Shown piece by piece: positions 16,532-25,800 of a stretch of 64,000 nt of DNA; positions within the stretch are counted from its first letter, which is position 1, and every line of letters begins with the position of its first letter. The DNA lies in contig BMJD01000003.1 in NCBI GenBank assembly GCA_014642895.1, positions 78,491 through 142,490 of the forward strand, given 5' to 3'. The notes under the pieces were generated by a model. It ran no database searches, had not been told where the DNA came from, and saw nothing but the letters and a program-made list of their open reading frames with translations. Origin of the DNA: Lentibacillus populi. GTDB taxonomy: Bacteria; Bacillota; Bacilli; Bacillales; Amphibacillaceae. The position numbers and the translations under genes are program-made.

Positions 16532-17692
16532 ATGTTAGCTGTACACTTTGGCGCAGGAAATATTGGCCGGGGTTTTATTGGGTCCCTCCTTTACCAGGCA
16601 AATTATCATACAATTTTTGTTGATGTAAACGATGAAGTGATTCAAAAGCTGAACGAAAAGCAGCAGTACAATGTCCGATTGGCTGCTGAAACTAGCAAAA
16701 CATTAACCGTGAAAAATGTATCGGGAATTAATAGTATTAGTAACCCAAATAAAGTTATCCAGGCTATCGTGGAAGCTGATATTGTAACAACCGCTGTAGG
16801 ACCAAACATTTTACCAGTTATTTCAGAGCTTGTTGCGGAAGGATTGCGTGAACGGCTGAAATCTAGTAAAAAGCCATTAAACATTATTGCTTGTGAAAAC
16901 ATGATTGGCGGAAGTTCGCTACTAAAGGAAAAAGTAATGGAACATGTAACGAAAGAAGAGTTTATTACGTTTGATACAATGTTTGGGTTTCCGAATGCTG
17001 CTGTTGACAGAATTGTACCGAACCAGAGTCATCACGACCTATTGGAGGTTTCTGTAGAGCCGTATTATGAGTGGGTCGTGGAAGAAACAGCAATCAAAGG
17101 AGAAAAGCCGTCAATTGAAGGGATTACGTATGTTTCCGACTTAACACCATACATTGAGCGAAAATTGTTTACCGTTAATACTGGTCATACGGTACCGGCA
17201 TACGTAGGTCGTTATTTGGGGTATACAACCATCAATGATGCGATGAATGACAAAACTGTTCAGGAAATCATTCGAGGGGCATTAACAGAATCTGGGGAAG
17301 CGCTTATCCAAGCGTACCAATTTGACAGAGAAAAACACCAGGCATATGTTGATAAAATTATCGAGCGATTTATGAACCCATATATTTCTGATGAGGTTAC
17401 TAGAGTAGGACGGGGGCCGATTCGCAAATTGGGACCACAGGATCGCTTGATTCGTCCGGCGACGATGTATATGGATGTCACCGGAAAAGCCCCACGCTAT
17501 CTGGCAAAAACGATTGCGGCCGTTCTGGAGTATCATAATGAAACCGATGAAGAAGCGGTTAAATTACAGCAAATGATTACGAATAAGGGATATGAAAAAA
17601 CAGTACAATTGGTGTCTGAATTGGATGTAGATCATCGATTAATTCCAGTAGTTATGAAGCAATTGGAGGAAATGAAGGCTTTGACAGGGTAA
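16532..17692 (+). CDS. mtlD: Mannitol-1-phosphate 5-dehydrogenase
   Basis: 386 residues. The N-terminal Rossmann motif is FGAGNIGRGFIG (residues 6-17). Family segments include ACENMIGGS, DTMFGFPNAAVDRIVP, and ERKLFTVNTGHTVPAYVGR with the catalytic lysine. It oxidises mannitol-1-phosphate to fructose-6-phosphate with NAD+ and completes the operon. It directly follows the mtlF stop codon, so translation is probably coupled. Its last 130 codons are duplicated, in decayed form, at 18341-18721. Confidence 0.96.
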   Translation: MLAVHFGAGNIGRGFIGSLLYQANYHTIFVDVNDEVIQKLNEKQQYNVRLAAETSKTLTVKNVSGINSISNPNKVIQAIVEADIVTTAVGPNILPVISELVAEGLRERLKSSKKPLNIIACENMIGGSSLLKEKVMEHVTKEEFITFDTMFGFPNAAVDRIVPNQSHHDLLEVSVEPYYEWVVEETAIKGEKPSIEGITYVSDLTPYIERKLFTVNTGHTVPAYVGRYLGYTTINDAMNDKTVQEIIRGALTESGEALIQAYQFDREKHQAYVDKIIERFMNPYISDEVTRVGRGPIRKLGPQDRLIRPATMYMDVTGKAPRYLAKTIAAVLEYHNETDEEAVKLQQMITNKGYEKTVQLVSELDVDHRLIPVVMKQLEEMKALTG

Positions 17693-17926
17693 TAGTTCGC
17701 GTAATGATTAGCAATTCAATAGAAAATCGCTGGCCCTCACATTTGTGTGGGTCATTGCTTGTGTTTCATCAGTTCTAAAGTTTTTGAACAATTATTCTGT
17801 TCTTCTGCCAATCCGGCAACCAGCTATGGTAAACTATAATTAGCAACTACATAGGTATTGTGGGCGGTTGGCCATCGTTCCTTGTCCCTTAAGTCATGTG
17901 TAAGCTTAGGGAAAGGAGGTGGTAGG

Positions 17927-18034
17927 ATGACGGCATATCAAGCATTAAGTTTGGCGTTGCAGTTTGGATTGCTCCAAATTACAGCACTCACTTTTATTGT
18001 TACGATTGTCGTTTATTTAATTAAAAAAAAGTAA
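17927..18034 (+). CDS. Type I toxin-like 35-residue membrane peptide, copy 1
   Basis: MTAYQALSLALQFGLLQITA, then a hydrophobic stretch, ends in three lysines. One membrane helix and this layout fit the putative holin-like toxin family (TxpA/BsrG-type) of Bacillota type I systems. GGAGGTGG lies just before the ATG. A TATAAT at 17835-17840 is a possible -10. The leader contains a hairpin (TCCCTTAAG pairing with GCTTAGGGA) ending directly before the ribosome site, as expected for translation control by RNA structure. The hairpin at 18029-18062 ends the message, and a convergent antisense RNA overlaps its 3' end. Copy 2 differs at two residues. Confidence 0.8.
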   Translation: MTAYQALSLALQFGLLQITALTFIVTIVVYLIKKK

Positions 18035-18157
18035 TCGCCCCGACCAAGGTTAGCGATTACTTCTTTAGATAATACATTTTAACAGCTGGCCAACTGCACT
18101 TAATGCAGTTTGTAGTTGCCGGAACCGGATAGTTAGCGCTATTCGGTTCCTTATTCT
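18022..18157 (-). ncRNA. Predicted antisense antitoxin RNA, copy 1
   Basis: A minus-strand promoter, TTGACA-17-TACAAT, occupies 18192-18164. Transcription would start near 18157, pass a stem-loop (AACTGCA/TGCAGTT) and end at the shared hairpin 18029-18062, which on this strand is followed by eight T's. The RNA would overlap the 3' end of the toxin message. Ends are inferred. Confidence 0.65.
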
Positions 18158-18229
18158 ATTTTTATTGTAATTCTATTTAATTATACTGTCAATTTTTTGT
18201 GCGTTGGTTCAAGTATCTCGTTCCCCTTA

Positions 18230-18340
18230 TTATTACCCCATCAGTTTACAGATACTTCCGATTTCATTGCCATAAACACGTACGTATTGTTAAAACTCTT
18301 TATAAGTAGCAGGATCTTGATTGTTAATTCTGCCATCTGG
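18230..18340 (-). pseudogene. Copied 3' end of the aldo/keto reductase gene
   Basis: This stretch matches the last codons and downstream flank of the reductase gene at 19250-19380 (for example GCAGGATCTTGATTGTTAAT is shared). It stops abruptly at about 18341, where similarity to mtlD begins. It is the left copy of a tandem duplication. Confidence 0.8.
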
Positions 18341-18721
18341 GCGATTATCCAAACTTATCAATTCGCAAGGGAAGTACACTAAACTTATGTGAATAGATTA
18401 TTCAGCAGTTTATGAACCCGTATATTTCCTATCAGGTTACCAGAGTAGGGCGAGCACCAGTATGTAAACTAGGACCAAAAGATCGACTGATTCGCCCAGC
18501 CAGTATGTATATGAAGGTCACCAAAATGGCTCCATTCCATCTTGCGAAAACAATAGCGACCGCCCTGGAATACCATAATGAACAGGATGAAGAAGCGGTT
18601 AAGCTGCTGCAAATGATTGTAGAAAAAGGATATAGCAAACATTACAAACTGTTTCCGGGTTTGATGCTAATCATCCGTTAATTTCGGTTGTTTTGAAGGA
18701 ATTGGAAGAGATGAATGATTA
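18341..18721 (+). pseudogene. Truncated, decayed second copy of mtlD
   Basis: From GCGATTATCC on, the bases align with mtlD from about 17300. The readable part (18412-18681) gives MNPYISYQVTRVGRAPVCKL and PASMYMKVTKMAPFHLAKTI against the corresponding C-terminal MtlD segments. Near its end a frameshift separates GLMLIIR from the remaining homology (...ELEEMND). It lacks the NAD-binding half and cannot be an enzyme. The abrupt start at a GCG shared with the reductase fragment marks the junction of a head-to-tail duplication. Confidence 0.9.
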
Positions 18722-18944
18722 GAAAGGAATAGTGTAGTGAGGCTCCATTCAATTGAAAATTTATGTCCACACATTTGTGTGATCCTTTAGTTAATGAATC
18801 GTTTAAAAGAGCTTCGAACTAGCCTACCAATCCTGCAAAAGTTATGATAAATTATAAGTAGCAACTACATAGGTATTGTGGGCGGTTGGCCATCGTTCCT
18901 TGTCCCTTAAGCCATGTGTAAGCTTAGGGAAAGGAGGTGGTAGG

Positions 18945-19052
18945 ATGACGGCATATCAAGCATTAAGTTTGGCGTTGCAGTTTGGATTGCTCCAAATTAC
19001 AACACTAACTTTTATTGTTACGATTGTCGTTTATCTGACAAAAAAGAAGTAA
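18945..19052 (+). CDS. Type I toxin-like 35-residue membrane peptide, copy 2
   Basis: It differs from copy 1 only at A20T and I32T; the leader, ribosome site (GGAGGTGG) and hairpin are nearly base-for-base the same. It arose in the same tandem duplication as the mtlD fragment beside it. The much weaker divergence of the toxin than of that fragment suggests selection or gene conversion keeps it intact. The transcript would end at the hairpin around 19047-19085. Confidence 0.8.
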   Translation: MTAYQALSLALQFGLLQITTLTFIVTIVVYLTKKK

Positions 19053-19181
19053 TCGCCCCCAACCCAAGGCCGGCAATTACTTCTTCAGAAAAAACATATT
19101 GAAACTCTGGCCAACTGCACTTAATGCAGTTTGTAGTTGTCGGAACCGGGTAGTTCGCGCTACCTTGGTTCCCTTATTCTA
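19040..19181 (-). ncRNA. Predicted antisense antitoxin RNA, copy 2
   Basis: The minus strand carries a near-ideal sigma-A promoter, TTGACA-17-TATAAT, at 19215-19187. The RNA would run left through the AACTGCA/TGCAGTT stem-loop to the GAAGTAATTGCC/GGCGATTACTTC hairpin followed by T's. Ends are inferred. Confidence 0.7.
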
Positions 19182-19329
19182 AGTATATTATAAAATTTAT
19201 TTATTATACTGTCAATTTTTTGTGCATTCGTTAAAATATCACGTTCCCTTTGGTATACCCCATCAGTTTAACATGATACTTCTGATTTCGTTGCCCATCA
19301 AATTCGTAAAAATAAACACGCACTCATTG

Positions 19330-20172
19330 TTAAAATTCCTCATAAGTTGCAGGATCTTGATTGTTAATTCTGCCATCTGGGCGAGTTAATGCCGCGATTG
19401 CATTGATTTCTGTTTCATTTAGAGAGAAATCAAAAATTGATATATTTTCAAGTTGCCGTTCAGGAGATGAAGATTTAGGAATTGGGATTGCCCCTAGTTG
19501 GTAATGCCAACGTAAAATAATTTGTGAAATCGTCTTGTTATGATAGCTGGCAATTCTTCCAATTGTTTCATTTTGTAAAACCGCATTTGCCCGAGCTAAT
19601 GGACTCCAGGATTCTGTTATAATGTTGTTCTCCTCGTGCCATATTCTTTGTTGTTCCTGGTTGAAAAATGGGTGTAATTCTATTTGGTTGATGCTCGGCT
19701 TCGTACCAGTTTCCTTTTCTAACCGCTCGATATGTTCAGGAAGGAAATTACAAACACCGATTGAACGAATCAATCCCCACTTTTTTGCATCAATTAATGC
19801 TTGCCAAGCTTCTACGTAGTGATTTTGTTCTGGATTGGGCCAATGAATAAGATACAAATCATAATAATCCAGATTCGCGCGATATAGGGATTCTTGAATG
19901 GTAGTGACAGCTTTATCATACGCATGATAACGACCTGGTAATTTGGATGTAATCCTTAATTCTTCCCTTGGAACAGAACTGCGGCGAACGGCTTCGCCTA
20001 CCGTTCCTTCGTTTTCATAATTATAAGCAGTATCAATCAGGCGATAACCTGCATCAATTGCACTAGTTATGGCATTGGCCCCTTCATTTCCATTAAGTTT
20101 GTATGTACCAAAACCTATAACGGGCAAAGTAACGCCATCATTAAGTGTGATCTCTGGAATTGATATACTCAT
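19330..20172 (-). CDS. Aldo/keto reductase
   Basis: 280 residues, a single TIM-barrel AKR domain. The catalytic tetrad is visible as D47 (LIDTAYNY), Y52, K77 (ITSKL) and H110 (YLIHWPNP). Other family signatures are GVCNF, NQIELHPFF and IPKSSSPERQLENISIFDF, which binds NADPH. It resembles the B. subtilis YtbE/YvgN group, which reduces glyoxals and other aldehydes. GGAAAGGAG lies 8 bases before the ATG. Only its last codons are duplicated at 18230-18340. The physiological substrate is unknown. Confidence 0.93.
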   Translation of the reverse strand: MSISIPEITLNDGVTLPVIGFGTYKLNGNEGANAITSAIDAGYRLIDTAYNYENEGTVGEAVRRSSVPREELRITSKLPGRYHAYDKAVTTIQESLYRANLDYYDLYLIHWPNPEQNHYVEAWQALIDAKKWGLIRSIGVCNFLPEHIERLEKETGTKPSINQIELHPFFNQEQQRIWHEENNIITESWSPLARANAVLQNETIGRIASYHNKTISQIILRWHYQLGAIPIPKSSSPERQLENISIFDFSLNETEINAIAALTRPDGRINNQDPATYEEF

Positions 20173-20455
20173 AACGATCCACTCCTTTCCATAATACTTT
20201 TACATTACCACTTACAGGAATAGAGATCCAAATATTTGATCTACTGTTTCCGGGGAGACAATGATTATTATTTGGATAAGTAATTCTATTGGATTGGGGA
20301 AATGAGAAGCAGTATCATTTGCAGTAGTAGCACAATAATACTAGCTTGCATGACGCTCCTCGTGATAAAAGAAATCAGTTCAATAAGAATATTGCTGGTA
20401 AATGAAACATAGGGTAAACCAAATTCCTTTAATGATAAGGTGGTATCACAAGGAT

Positions 20456-21667
20456 ATGGACTTCCCCAATTTCAAAGATCAAGCGTTTCTTAAGCAGCAT
20501 ATTGTCGATACCGTTAACTTTTATGCCCCGCGTTGTATTGATGCTGAGACAGGAGGTTATATAAACTGCTTTCTGGATAATGGGACAATTTGTGATAAAA
20601 AAACGAAGCATCTTGTTGGGCAATCCAGGTTTATTTATATTTTCTCCATTGCAGCTATGATCAGCGATTCATCCTGCTATAAACAGATGGCAGAATGGGG
20701 GTTAAAATTTTTACAGCATCAACAGTGGGATCCGAAAAACGGTGGATATTATTGGGTACTTAAGATGCTCAAGGTTGAGGATTCCAGCAAACAGGCCTAT
20801 GGTCATGCCTTTGTCCTAATAGCTGTAGCCACCGCTTATAAAGCAGGCATTAGTTATGCAGGAGGAATAATTGCGGAGGTTTATGACATACTGGAACGCC
20901 ATTTTTGGAGAGAACAGGATGGGCTGTATGTAGATGAAATCTCGAAAGACTGGCAAACCGTATCTTCGTATCGTGGACAAAATGCGAATATGCATTTGTG
21001 TGAAGCGATGTTGACGGCATATGAGGCTACAGGTGAAGCGCGTTATTTGCAGCGAGCCTATCGTATTGCCTATTCCGTTATATTCAAACTGCTCCCGCAA
21101 TCAGGTTATTTGATTTGGGAACATTACGATGAGGACTGGAAAATTGACTGGAACTATAATAAAGGAAATACAAAAGATGAATTCCGTCCGTATGGATATA
21201 TTTTCGGGCATTCGATCGAATGGAGTAAACTGCTTCAACGCCTGGAGAAGCATTTATATGAGCCATGGATGTTTCCCCATGCAAAATTGTTATTTGATCA
21301 GGCTGTCCATAAAGGAATTGATTACAAGAATGGAGGAATTTTCTACAGCATGGCACCAGCAGGCGAGATCATTGATTCGGATAAAGTCTATTGGGTGATA
21401 GCAGAGGCAATTGGAGCTTCTGCCCTGTTTGCTGCAAAAACAGATGATCCAACCTATTGGGAGTTTTACGACCAAATTTTTGCATACAGCTGGGAATTTC
21501 TGATTGATCAAAAAAGAGGGGGCTGGTATCAAATGCTGAACAGGAACAATCAAAAATACAGCAATATCAAAAGCCCTCCTCCAAAAACCGATTATCATCC
21601 TGTCACGAATTGCGTTACCGCTTTACGGGCTTTTTATGATAGTGATGGTGTTAATAAACAGGCTTGA
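20456..21667 (+). CDS. AGE-family epimerase/isomerase
   Basis: About 403 residues with the (alpha/alpha)6-barrel pattern of the N-acylglucosamine 2-epimerase family. RCIDAETGGYINCF near the N-terminus, KQAYGHAFVLIA, YRGQNANMHLCEAMLTAYEAT and FGHSIEWSKLLQRLE contain the conserved His and Trp positions of the family. Members include mannose isomerase (YihS-like), cellobiose 2-epimerase and GlcNAc 2-epimerase; I cannot choose, though mannose isomerase would fit a genome with a GH38 mannosidase. The start is uncertain: the frame opens at 20402, but known members start at MDF, here 20456. Confidence 0.82.
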   Translation: MDFPNFKDQAFLKQHIVDTVNFYAPRCIDAETGGYINCFLDNGTICDKKTKHLVGQSRFIYIFSIAAMISDSSCYKQMAEWGLKFLQHQQWDPKNGGYYWVLKMLKVEDSSKQAYGHAFVLIAVATAYKAGISYAGGIIAEVYDILERHFWREQDGLYVDEISKDWQTVSSYRGQNANMHLCEAMLTAYEATGEARYLQRAYRIAYSVIFKLLPQSGYLIWEHYDEDWKIDWNYNKGNTKDEFRPYGYIFGHSIEWSKLLQRLEKHLYEPWMFPHAKLLFDQAVHKGIDYKNGGIFYSMAPAGEIIDSDKVYWVIAEAIGASALFAAKTDDPTYWEFYDQIFAYSWEFLIDQKRGGWYQMLNRNNQKYSNIKSPPPKTDYHPVTNCVTALRAFYDSDGVNKQA

Positions 21668-21815
21668 AAAGAAAATTTATTTTTTCAGGAGTGTGTGGAC
21701 ATCACAGGAAACGTGGATATCCGAAGTAGTGTCCCTGATTGGTGCCAGGAGAATTTCGTCCTTATTTGGACTAATTTGGTGGCGGAGAATGAGTCTCCAC
21801 TGAATGAATGCTACT

Positions 21816-22715
21816 TCAGGAAGAAACAAATTGCCCTCCGTTGACATGAATTGTCTGTCCGGTTATATAGGAACCATCATCTGATGCGAGCAGGACATAG
21901 ACCGGAGCAAGCTCAAACGGCTGCCCCGCTCTTTTCATTGGTACGTCGGCTCCAAACGATTTGACCATTTCTGGTGTAAATGTAGCTGGAATAAGCGGCG
22001 TCCAAATCGGGCCGGGGGCAACGGCATTGACTCGGATACCTTGTTCAACAACATTTTTGGCCAGTGCCCTTGTATAACTGACGATCGCTCCTTTTGTAGA
22101 AGAATAATCGATTAAATTTTCACGTCCGATATATGCATTTACCGATGTGGTATTAACAATACTGCTTCCCGCAGGCATATGGGGGAGGGCAGCTTTTGTC
22201 AAATGGAAAAATGATAAGATATTCGTTTGAAACGAAGCTTGCAGCTGTTCTGCACTGATATCCAGCAAGCTGTCTCTGATAAACTGAACGGCATGATTGT
22301 TAACAAGAACATCTATTTTTCCAAATAAATCAGCAGTAACATTGACCACATGCTGGCAGACCTCTTCCTTCCTTAAATCACCTGGTATTAACACACAGCG
22401 TCTTCCGAGTTGCTCAATCGCCTGCTTCGTTTCTACAGCATCCTGGTGCTCATCAAGGTAGGAAATGACAATATTGGCTCCTTCCTTGGCGAACGCTACT
22501 GCCACTGCTCTTCCGATACCACTGTCCCCGCCGCTGATGATCGCCACTTTATCTTTTAACTTGCCTGTTCCAATATAGTTTGGATTATCATAAATCGGGC
22601 GAGGCTCCATCAAATATTCAAATCCCGGCTGCCGGTATTGTTGTTGTGGTGGAAAGGTTACAGGAACCTTTTCACACTTTTGTTCATACCCATAATAAGG
22701 ATATTTCGGATACAT
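21816..22715 (-). CDS. SDR oxidoreductase, general-stress YdaD/YhdF type
   Basis: 299 residues. An N-terminal extension of about 50 residues ending in PGFEYLMEPRP precedes the Rossmann fold with ISGGDSGIGRA (residues 60-70). NNHAVQ stands at the structural NNAG site, and the catalytic Ser and YSSTK are present, as is the usual end GQTIHVNGGQF. The tail-plus-SDR layout is that of B. subtilis general stress protein 39-like dehydrogenases. GAGAGGGG lies 7 bases before the ATG at 22715; an earlier ATG at 22736 has none. A second, related gene lies at 24651. Substrate unknown. Confidence 0.9.
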   Translation of the reverse strand: MYPKYPYYGYEQKCEKVPVTFPPQQQYRQPGFEYLMEPRPIYDNPNYIGTGKLKDKVAIISGGDSGIGRAVAVAFAKEGANIVISYLDEHQDAVETKQAIEQLGRRCVLIPGDLRKEEVCQHVVNVTADLFGKIDVLVNNHAVQFIRDSLLDISAEQLQASFQTNILSFFHLTKAALPHMPAGSSIVNTTSVNAYIGRENLIDYSSTKGAIVSYTRALAKNVVEQGIRVNAVAPGPIWTPLIPATFTPEMVKSFGADVPMKRAGQPFELAPVYVLLASDDGSYITGQTIHVNGGQFVSS

Positions 22716-22884
22716 GCTGGATCCCCTCTCAGTCACTTTATTAGATATGTATTATGTATATGCTGCCTAACTAAACAGGTGAATGCCTAAACGGATTGGA
22801 CCATGCTGCCTGATTTTCCTGGAGCAACTGATAAATAGGCCCAAATTTACTGAGCCGGAGCAGAATCATCACTTTTGATACTTT

Positions 22885-23040
22885 CACTTTTATAAGGCTT
22901 GTCGTCAACCTAATTAGAAGAAGTCATCACTCCGACTCTAGTCACGATTCAGCTGGTCACTTGTTTTAGTGGCCAACTGACTTATTCAGTTTGCAGCTAT
23001 TGGTGGCGAATAATTAGCACTATTCGGGATCCTATCAATA
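22885..23040. pseudogene. Decayed fourth toxin/antisense locus
   Basis: The 3' part of the toxin locus can still be traced. CACTTTTATAAGGCTTGTCG aligns with the end of the toxin gene, GTGGCCAACTGACTTATTCAGTTTGCAG (22971-22998) with the antisense stem-loop region, and TAATTAGCACTATTCGG with its promoter-proximal part. The toxin start and the antisense -35 box are gone. The rest of the gap between the SDR gene and 23213 shows nothing recognisable. Confidence 0.6.
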
Positions 23041-23212
23041 ATTTTTTCCGGATTAAAGTCCCCGACTTGAGTCTATTCGAAACTTAATGCCTATCCAAAT
23101 TGAGTTAAAAATAGTCATTTATACCCCTTTCGAACAGGGCAAAAATACCATATAATGAGTAGATGGCTGGTAAAATATTCTTGCCGGACGTGATGACCTA
23201 GAGGTGACGCAA

Positions 23213-23632
23213 ATGGAAATGTTATATGTTATCGATGATCAAATCTCTACCCTTCAAAGCTCCATTTACTCCACGAATCAACAGCTTATTCAAAAACGGG
23301 ATGACTTAGAACGGTTGAAAACTTTATTTGGACAGCTTGAGGACTATCAGGAAGAATTCAAGGTAAATCAAAAGTACTGTTGTGACCCGGAACTCTCCGT
23401 ACATACTTGGAATGGACAATTGGCAACGCAATTCCATTTATTTCGCATCGAGGAAATCCAAACAAGCTATCAATCCATATCGGAATACCAATTAGACGGG
23501 ATGATTATGCAAATAGCTGATAAAATTGCAGAAATAAAAGCAACGATCGGTGATTTGCAAAGTGACTATGCAGCTAAAAATGCAAACTTAAGTGATTTGA
23601 AAGCGCAGCGGCGAGAGGAGATGGCGAAATAA
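23213..23632 (+). CDS. YwqH-like (DUF5082) LXG-associated coiled-coil protein
   Basis: 139 residues, almost entirely helical, with long coiled-coil stretches at both ends. Its place before a YwqI-like gene and an LXG start codes for the same order as ywqH-ywqI-ywqJ in B. subtilis, where such small helical partners accompany a type VII-secreted LXG toxin. ATG 23213 is preferred over GTG 23204 because GAGGTG lies 6 bases before it. There is no signal peptide. Without a downstream toxin its present use is unclear. Confidence 0.75.
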   Translation: MEMLYVIDDQISTLQSSIYSTNQQLIQKRDDLERLKTLFGQLEDYQEEFKVNQKYCCDPELSVHTWNGQLATQFHLFRIEEIQTSYQSISEYQLDGMIMQIADKIAEIKATIGDLQSDYAAKNANLSDLKAQRREEMAK

Positions 23633-23910
23633 TGAGTGAAGAGATCAAACTTATTTTTGAGGATGTAGAAAATACACTAGCTGAATTGAGAGCTTCTGTT
23701 CAATCGTTAAAGCCAACATCTGTGGTTGCGATTACCGATAATCAGCTTGCTACAGCAGATAAGTTGAACATGATTAATCAAACGCTTGATCAAGTAATAA
23801 CGTCCTATAAAACCTTATTGTTAAACAATGAGGAAGCGACAATAAATTCAGTGAAAGCATTAAAGGATACGGAAGAAAAGGCGGCAAGTGCAATCCAACT
23901 GCTAGAATGA
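23632..23910 (+). CDS. YwqI-like (DUF5344) WXG100-type helical protein
   Basis: 92 residues, helical and without cysteines, of WXG100-like size. Its ATG overlaps the previous stop codon (TAATG), so translation is coupled. In B. subtilis YwqI sits between YwqH and the LXG toxin YwqJ and is taken to escort the toxin to the type VII secretion machine. The LXG gene that should follow begins correctly at 23935 but is broken. Confidence 0.75.
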   Translation: MSEEIKLIFEDVENTLAELRASVQSLKPTSVVAITDNQLATADKLNMINQTLDQVITSYKTLLLNNEEATINSVKALKDTEEKAASAIQLLE

Positions 23911-23934
23911 GGCAGAAAGCGGTGAGAGTAAACC

Positions 23935-24125
23935 ATGAAGCGTTTAGATAAGTGGAAGCTTAATGAGGGAATTGATGCTACGTTATTATGGGATCAGATC
24001 CATGATGTTCAGGAGTCAGTAAACGAAATATTATTAATCTGAACGAATCTAAAAGGAAAACTGGAAATGCAATTTGCTCATTTATAATGAAGATAAATAT
24101 ATCAATGAAAAATAGCTTTCACCTT
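23935..24125 (+). pseudogene. N-terminal remnant of an LXG polymorphic toxin gene
   Basis: An ATG 24 bases after the DUF5344 gene opens MKRLDKWKLNEGIDATLLWD, the usual start of LXG-domain proteins. It stops after 35 codons at 24042. One base frame away the text continues NLNESKRKTGNAICSFI, which fits the following LXG segment (G-K-T/G-x-A-I-R-S-F). Nothing resembling the rest of the domain, a toxin tip or an immunity gene follows. The gene has been frameshifted and deleted. Confidence 0.7.
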
Positions 24126-24441
24126 AATCTACATAGCTGAAAAGGAATTGTTATTCCAATGAGTGACAATTGTGTGCAATTGGCTCGTCCTGTCGAAAAT
24201 AACCCCGATTATACTCGAAAATGAATAATGAGCAAATGATAATAATATCTATTTCCCGGGAAATATCGACATATATTTTCATGTGTCAGGGTTACCTTTT
24301 AAAATGGATGTAAGCAATAGAAAACATTAATCAAGTGGAATGCGAGGGTTTGCCAAATTTAACGGATTTTTAACTTATCGTTCATGGAATGAAGAATGGA
24401 TACCGCAGCTCGTTTGACGTATTTGAATGTACAACGTAACT
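24126..24441. other. Non-coding stretch after the LXG remnant
   Basis: AT-rich sequence with no frame, ribosome site or repeat that I can support. It probably holds further debris of the lost toxin and immunity genes. Confidence 0.3.
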
Positions 24442-24489
24442 TAAAACGCCTAATCTAAACATGGCAGATTAGGCGTTTTATCTTTTTGC
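24442..24489. terminator. Strong bidirectional terminator
   Basis: A perfect 15-bp stem (24442-24456 with 24466-24480) around a 9-base loop is followed by TCTTTTTG on the plus strand and has an A-rich left flank, so it could stop transcripts from both sides. Confidence 0.85.
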
Positions 24490-24536
24490 ACTTTAAGAAA
24501 TTTCTGCTTTGTTAAAGGATTAAAGTATAAGAAAAA

Positions 24537-24580
24537 CGTGACTTGTCACCAAATCTTTAGCGACAAGTGACATTTTTCTA
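24537..24580. terminator. Hairpin with T runs, probable terminator of the SDR gene
   Basis: GTGACTTGTC and GACAAGTGAC pair with one mismatch around an 11-14 base loop, with ATTTTT on the plus side and GTTTTT on the minus side. It lies 70-110 bases beyond the leftward SDR gene. Confidence 0.6.
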
Positions 24581-24650
24581 ATATTCAATGAGCGGATGTT
24601 GTTTAGCTCAAACACTTAGGCAACTTAATCAAGTGTTTTGGGGAATCAAC

Positions 24651-25658
24651 TTAAGAACTGGTTGATTCTCCACCATCCACATGCAATACTTGCCCCGTTA
24701 CCAGTTGTGAGTCATCTGAAGCGAGATAGACAAATGTCGGGGCTAATTCAAATGGTTGGCCGATACGGTTGAATAGGTTGTTCCCATGCAGGGCATTTTC
24801 ATCAGATGAGAAGCTCGCAGGGATAAGTGGTGTCCATATTCTTCCCGGTGCAATGGCATTTACCCGAATCCCTTGACCCGCGAGACTTTTGGCAAGTGAT
24901 CGTGTCCACCCGACAATCGCCCCTTTTGTTGCCGAATAATCAATTAATAAGGGTTCCCCTGCATAAGTAACCACGGATGTTGTGCCAATGATTGAGCTTC
25001 CTGGTTTTAAATGTGGTAAAGCAGCTTTGGTAGTATAAAAGTGAGCGTAAATATTTACTTTGAATGTGTCATCAAATTGCTCATCTGTAATGTCCAGCAG
25101 ACTATTTTGCTGAAATTGAATGCCTACATGATTACAAAGAATATCCAGCCCGCCAAATGTCTGAACTGTTTGTTTGACAATGGTTTTACATTGTTGCTTT
25201 TCTCTTAAATCTCCTGGTAATAGGAGACAGCGTTGACCAAGTTCTTCTATCCTATTCTTGGTTCGTTCTGCATCATCGTGTTCATCCAAATAAGCAATAG
25301 CTACATTTGCTCCTTCTTTTGCAAACGCAATTGCCGCTGCTGCTCCCATTCCACTGTCTCCACCAGTTATCAAAGCTACCTTATTTTTCAGCTTCCCGCT
25401 GCCTTTGTAGTTAGGATTTTCAATAATTGGTTTTGGAACCATCAGGTCTTCGTGGCCTGGCTGTTTTAGCTGGCGTTGTTCAGGGTTAGCTAATGGAACC
25501 TCTTGATAGCGCGTTATCTTTCCGTAATTCGGATAGAGCGGATATGGTTTTGTTTGTTTATTTTCCTCAAACCATTTTTGGTATGCTCGTATTTCTCGTA
25601 ATTCACTCTCTGTTGGCATTTGCTCATTATTGTTACTAGGGTCGTCTTGTTGATACAA
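24651..25658 (-). CDS. SDR oxidoreductase, YhxC-like
   Basis: 335 residues. A hydrophilic N-terminal extension of about 90 residues ends with [10 protein letters not shown], then comes [13 protein letters not shown] (Rossmann, GMG in place of GIG), CNHVGIQ at the usual NNAG position, a catalytic Ser in TTSV and YSATK. It shares the extension-plus-SDR plan with the protein at 21816 but is longer and clearly a different paralog. The start is a TTG with GGGAGG 8 bases upstream. It diverges from a small gene at 25801. NAD(P)-dependent; substrate unknown. Confidence 0.9.
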   Translation of the reverse strand: MYQQDDPSNNNEQMPTESELREIRAYQKWFEENKQTKPYPLYPNYGKITRYQEVPLANPEQRQLKQPGHEDLMVPKPIIENPNYKGSGKLKNKVALITGGDSGMGAAAAIAFAKEGANVAIAYLDEHDDAERTKNRIEELGQRCLLLPGDLREKQQCKTIVKQTVQTFGGLDILCNHVGIQFQQNSLLDITDEQFDDTFKVNIYAHFYTTKAALPHLKPGSSIIGTTSVVTYAGEPLLIDYSATKGAIVGWTRSLAKSLAGQGIRVNAIAPGRIWTPLIPASFSSDENALHGNNLFNRIGQPFELAPTFVYLASDDSQLVTGQVLHVDGGESTSS

Positions 25659-25800
25659 ACGTATAACCTCCCTCTGATGTTTATCCTATGTAATGTATGA
25701 TTAGGCGATCGTCTATGTGCGTGTCTGGATATATTGCAACGATGGACTTGCTCCAAAGCCTCTAGCCTTACGTAGAATGCTAAATAGGGAGGTGTCACAA

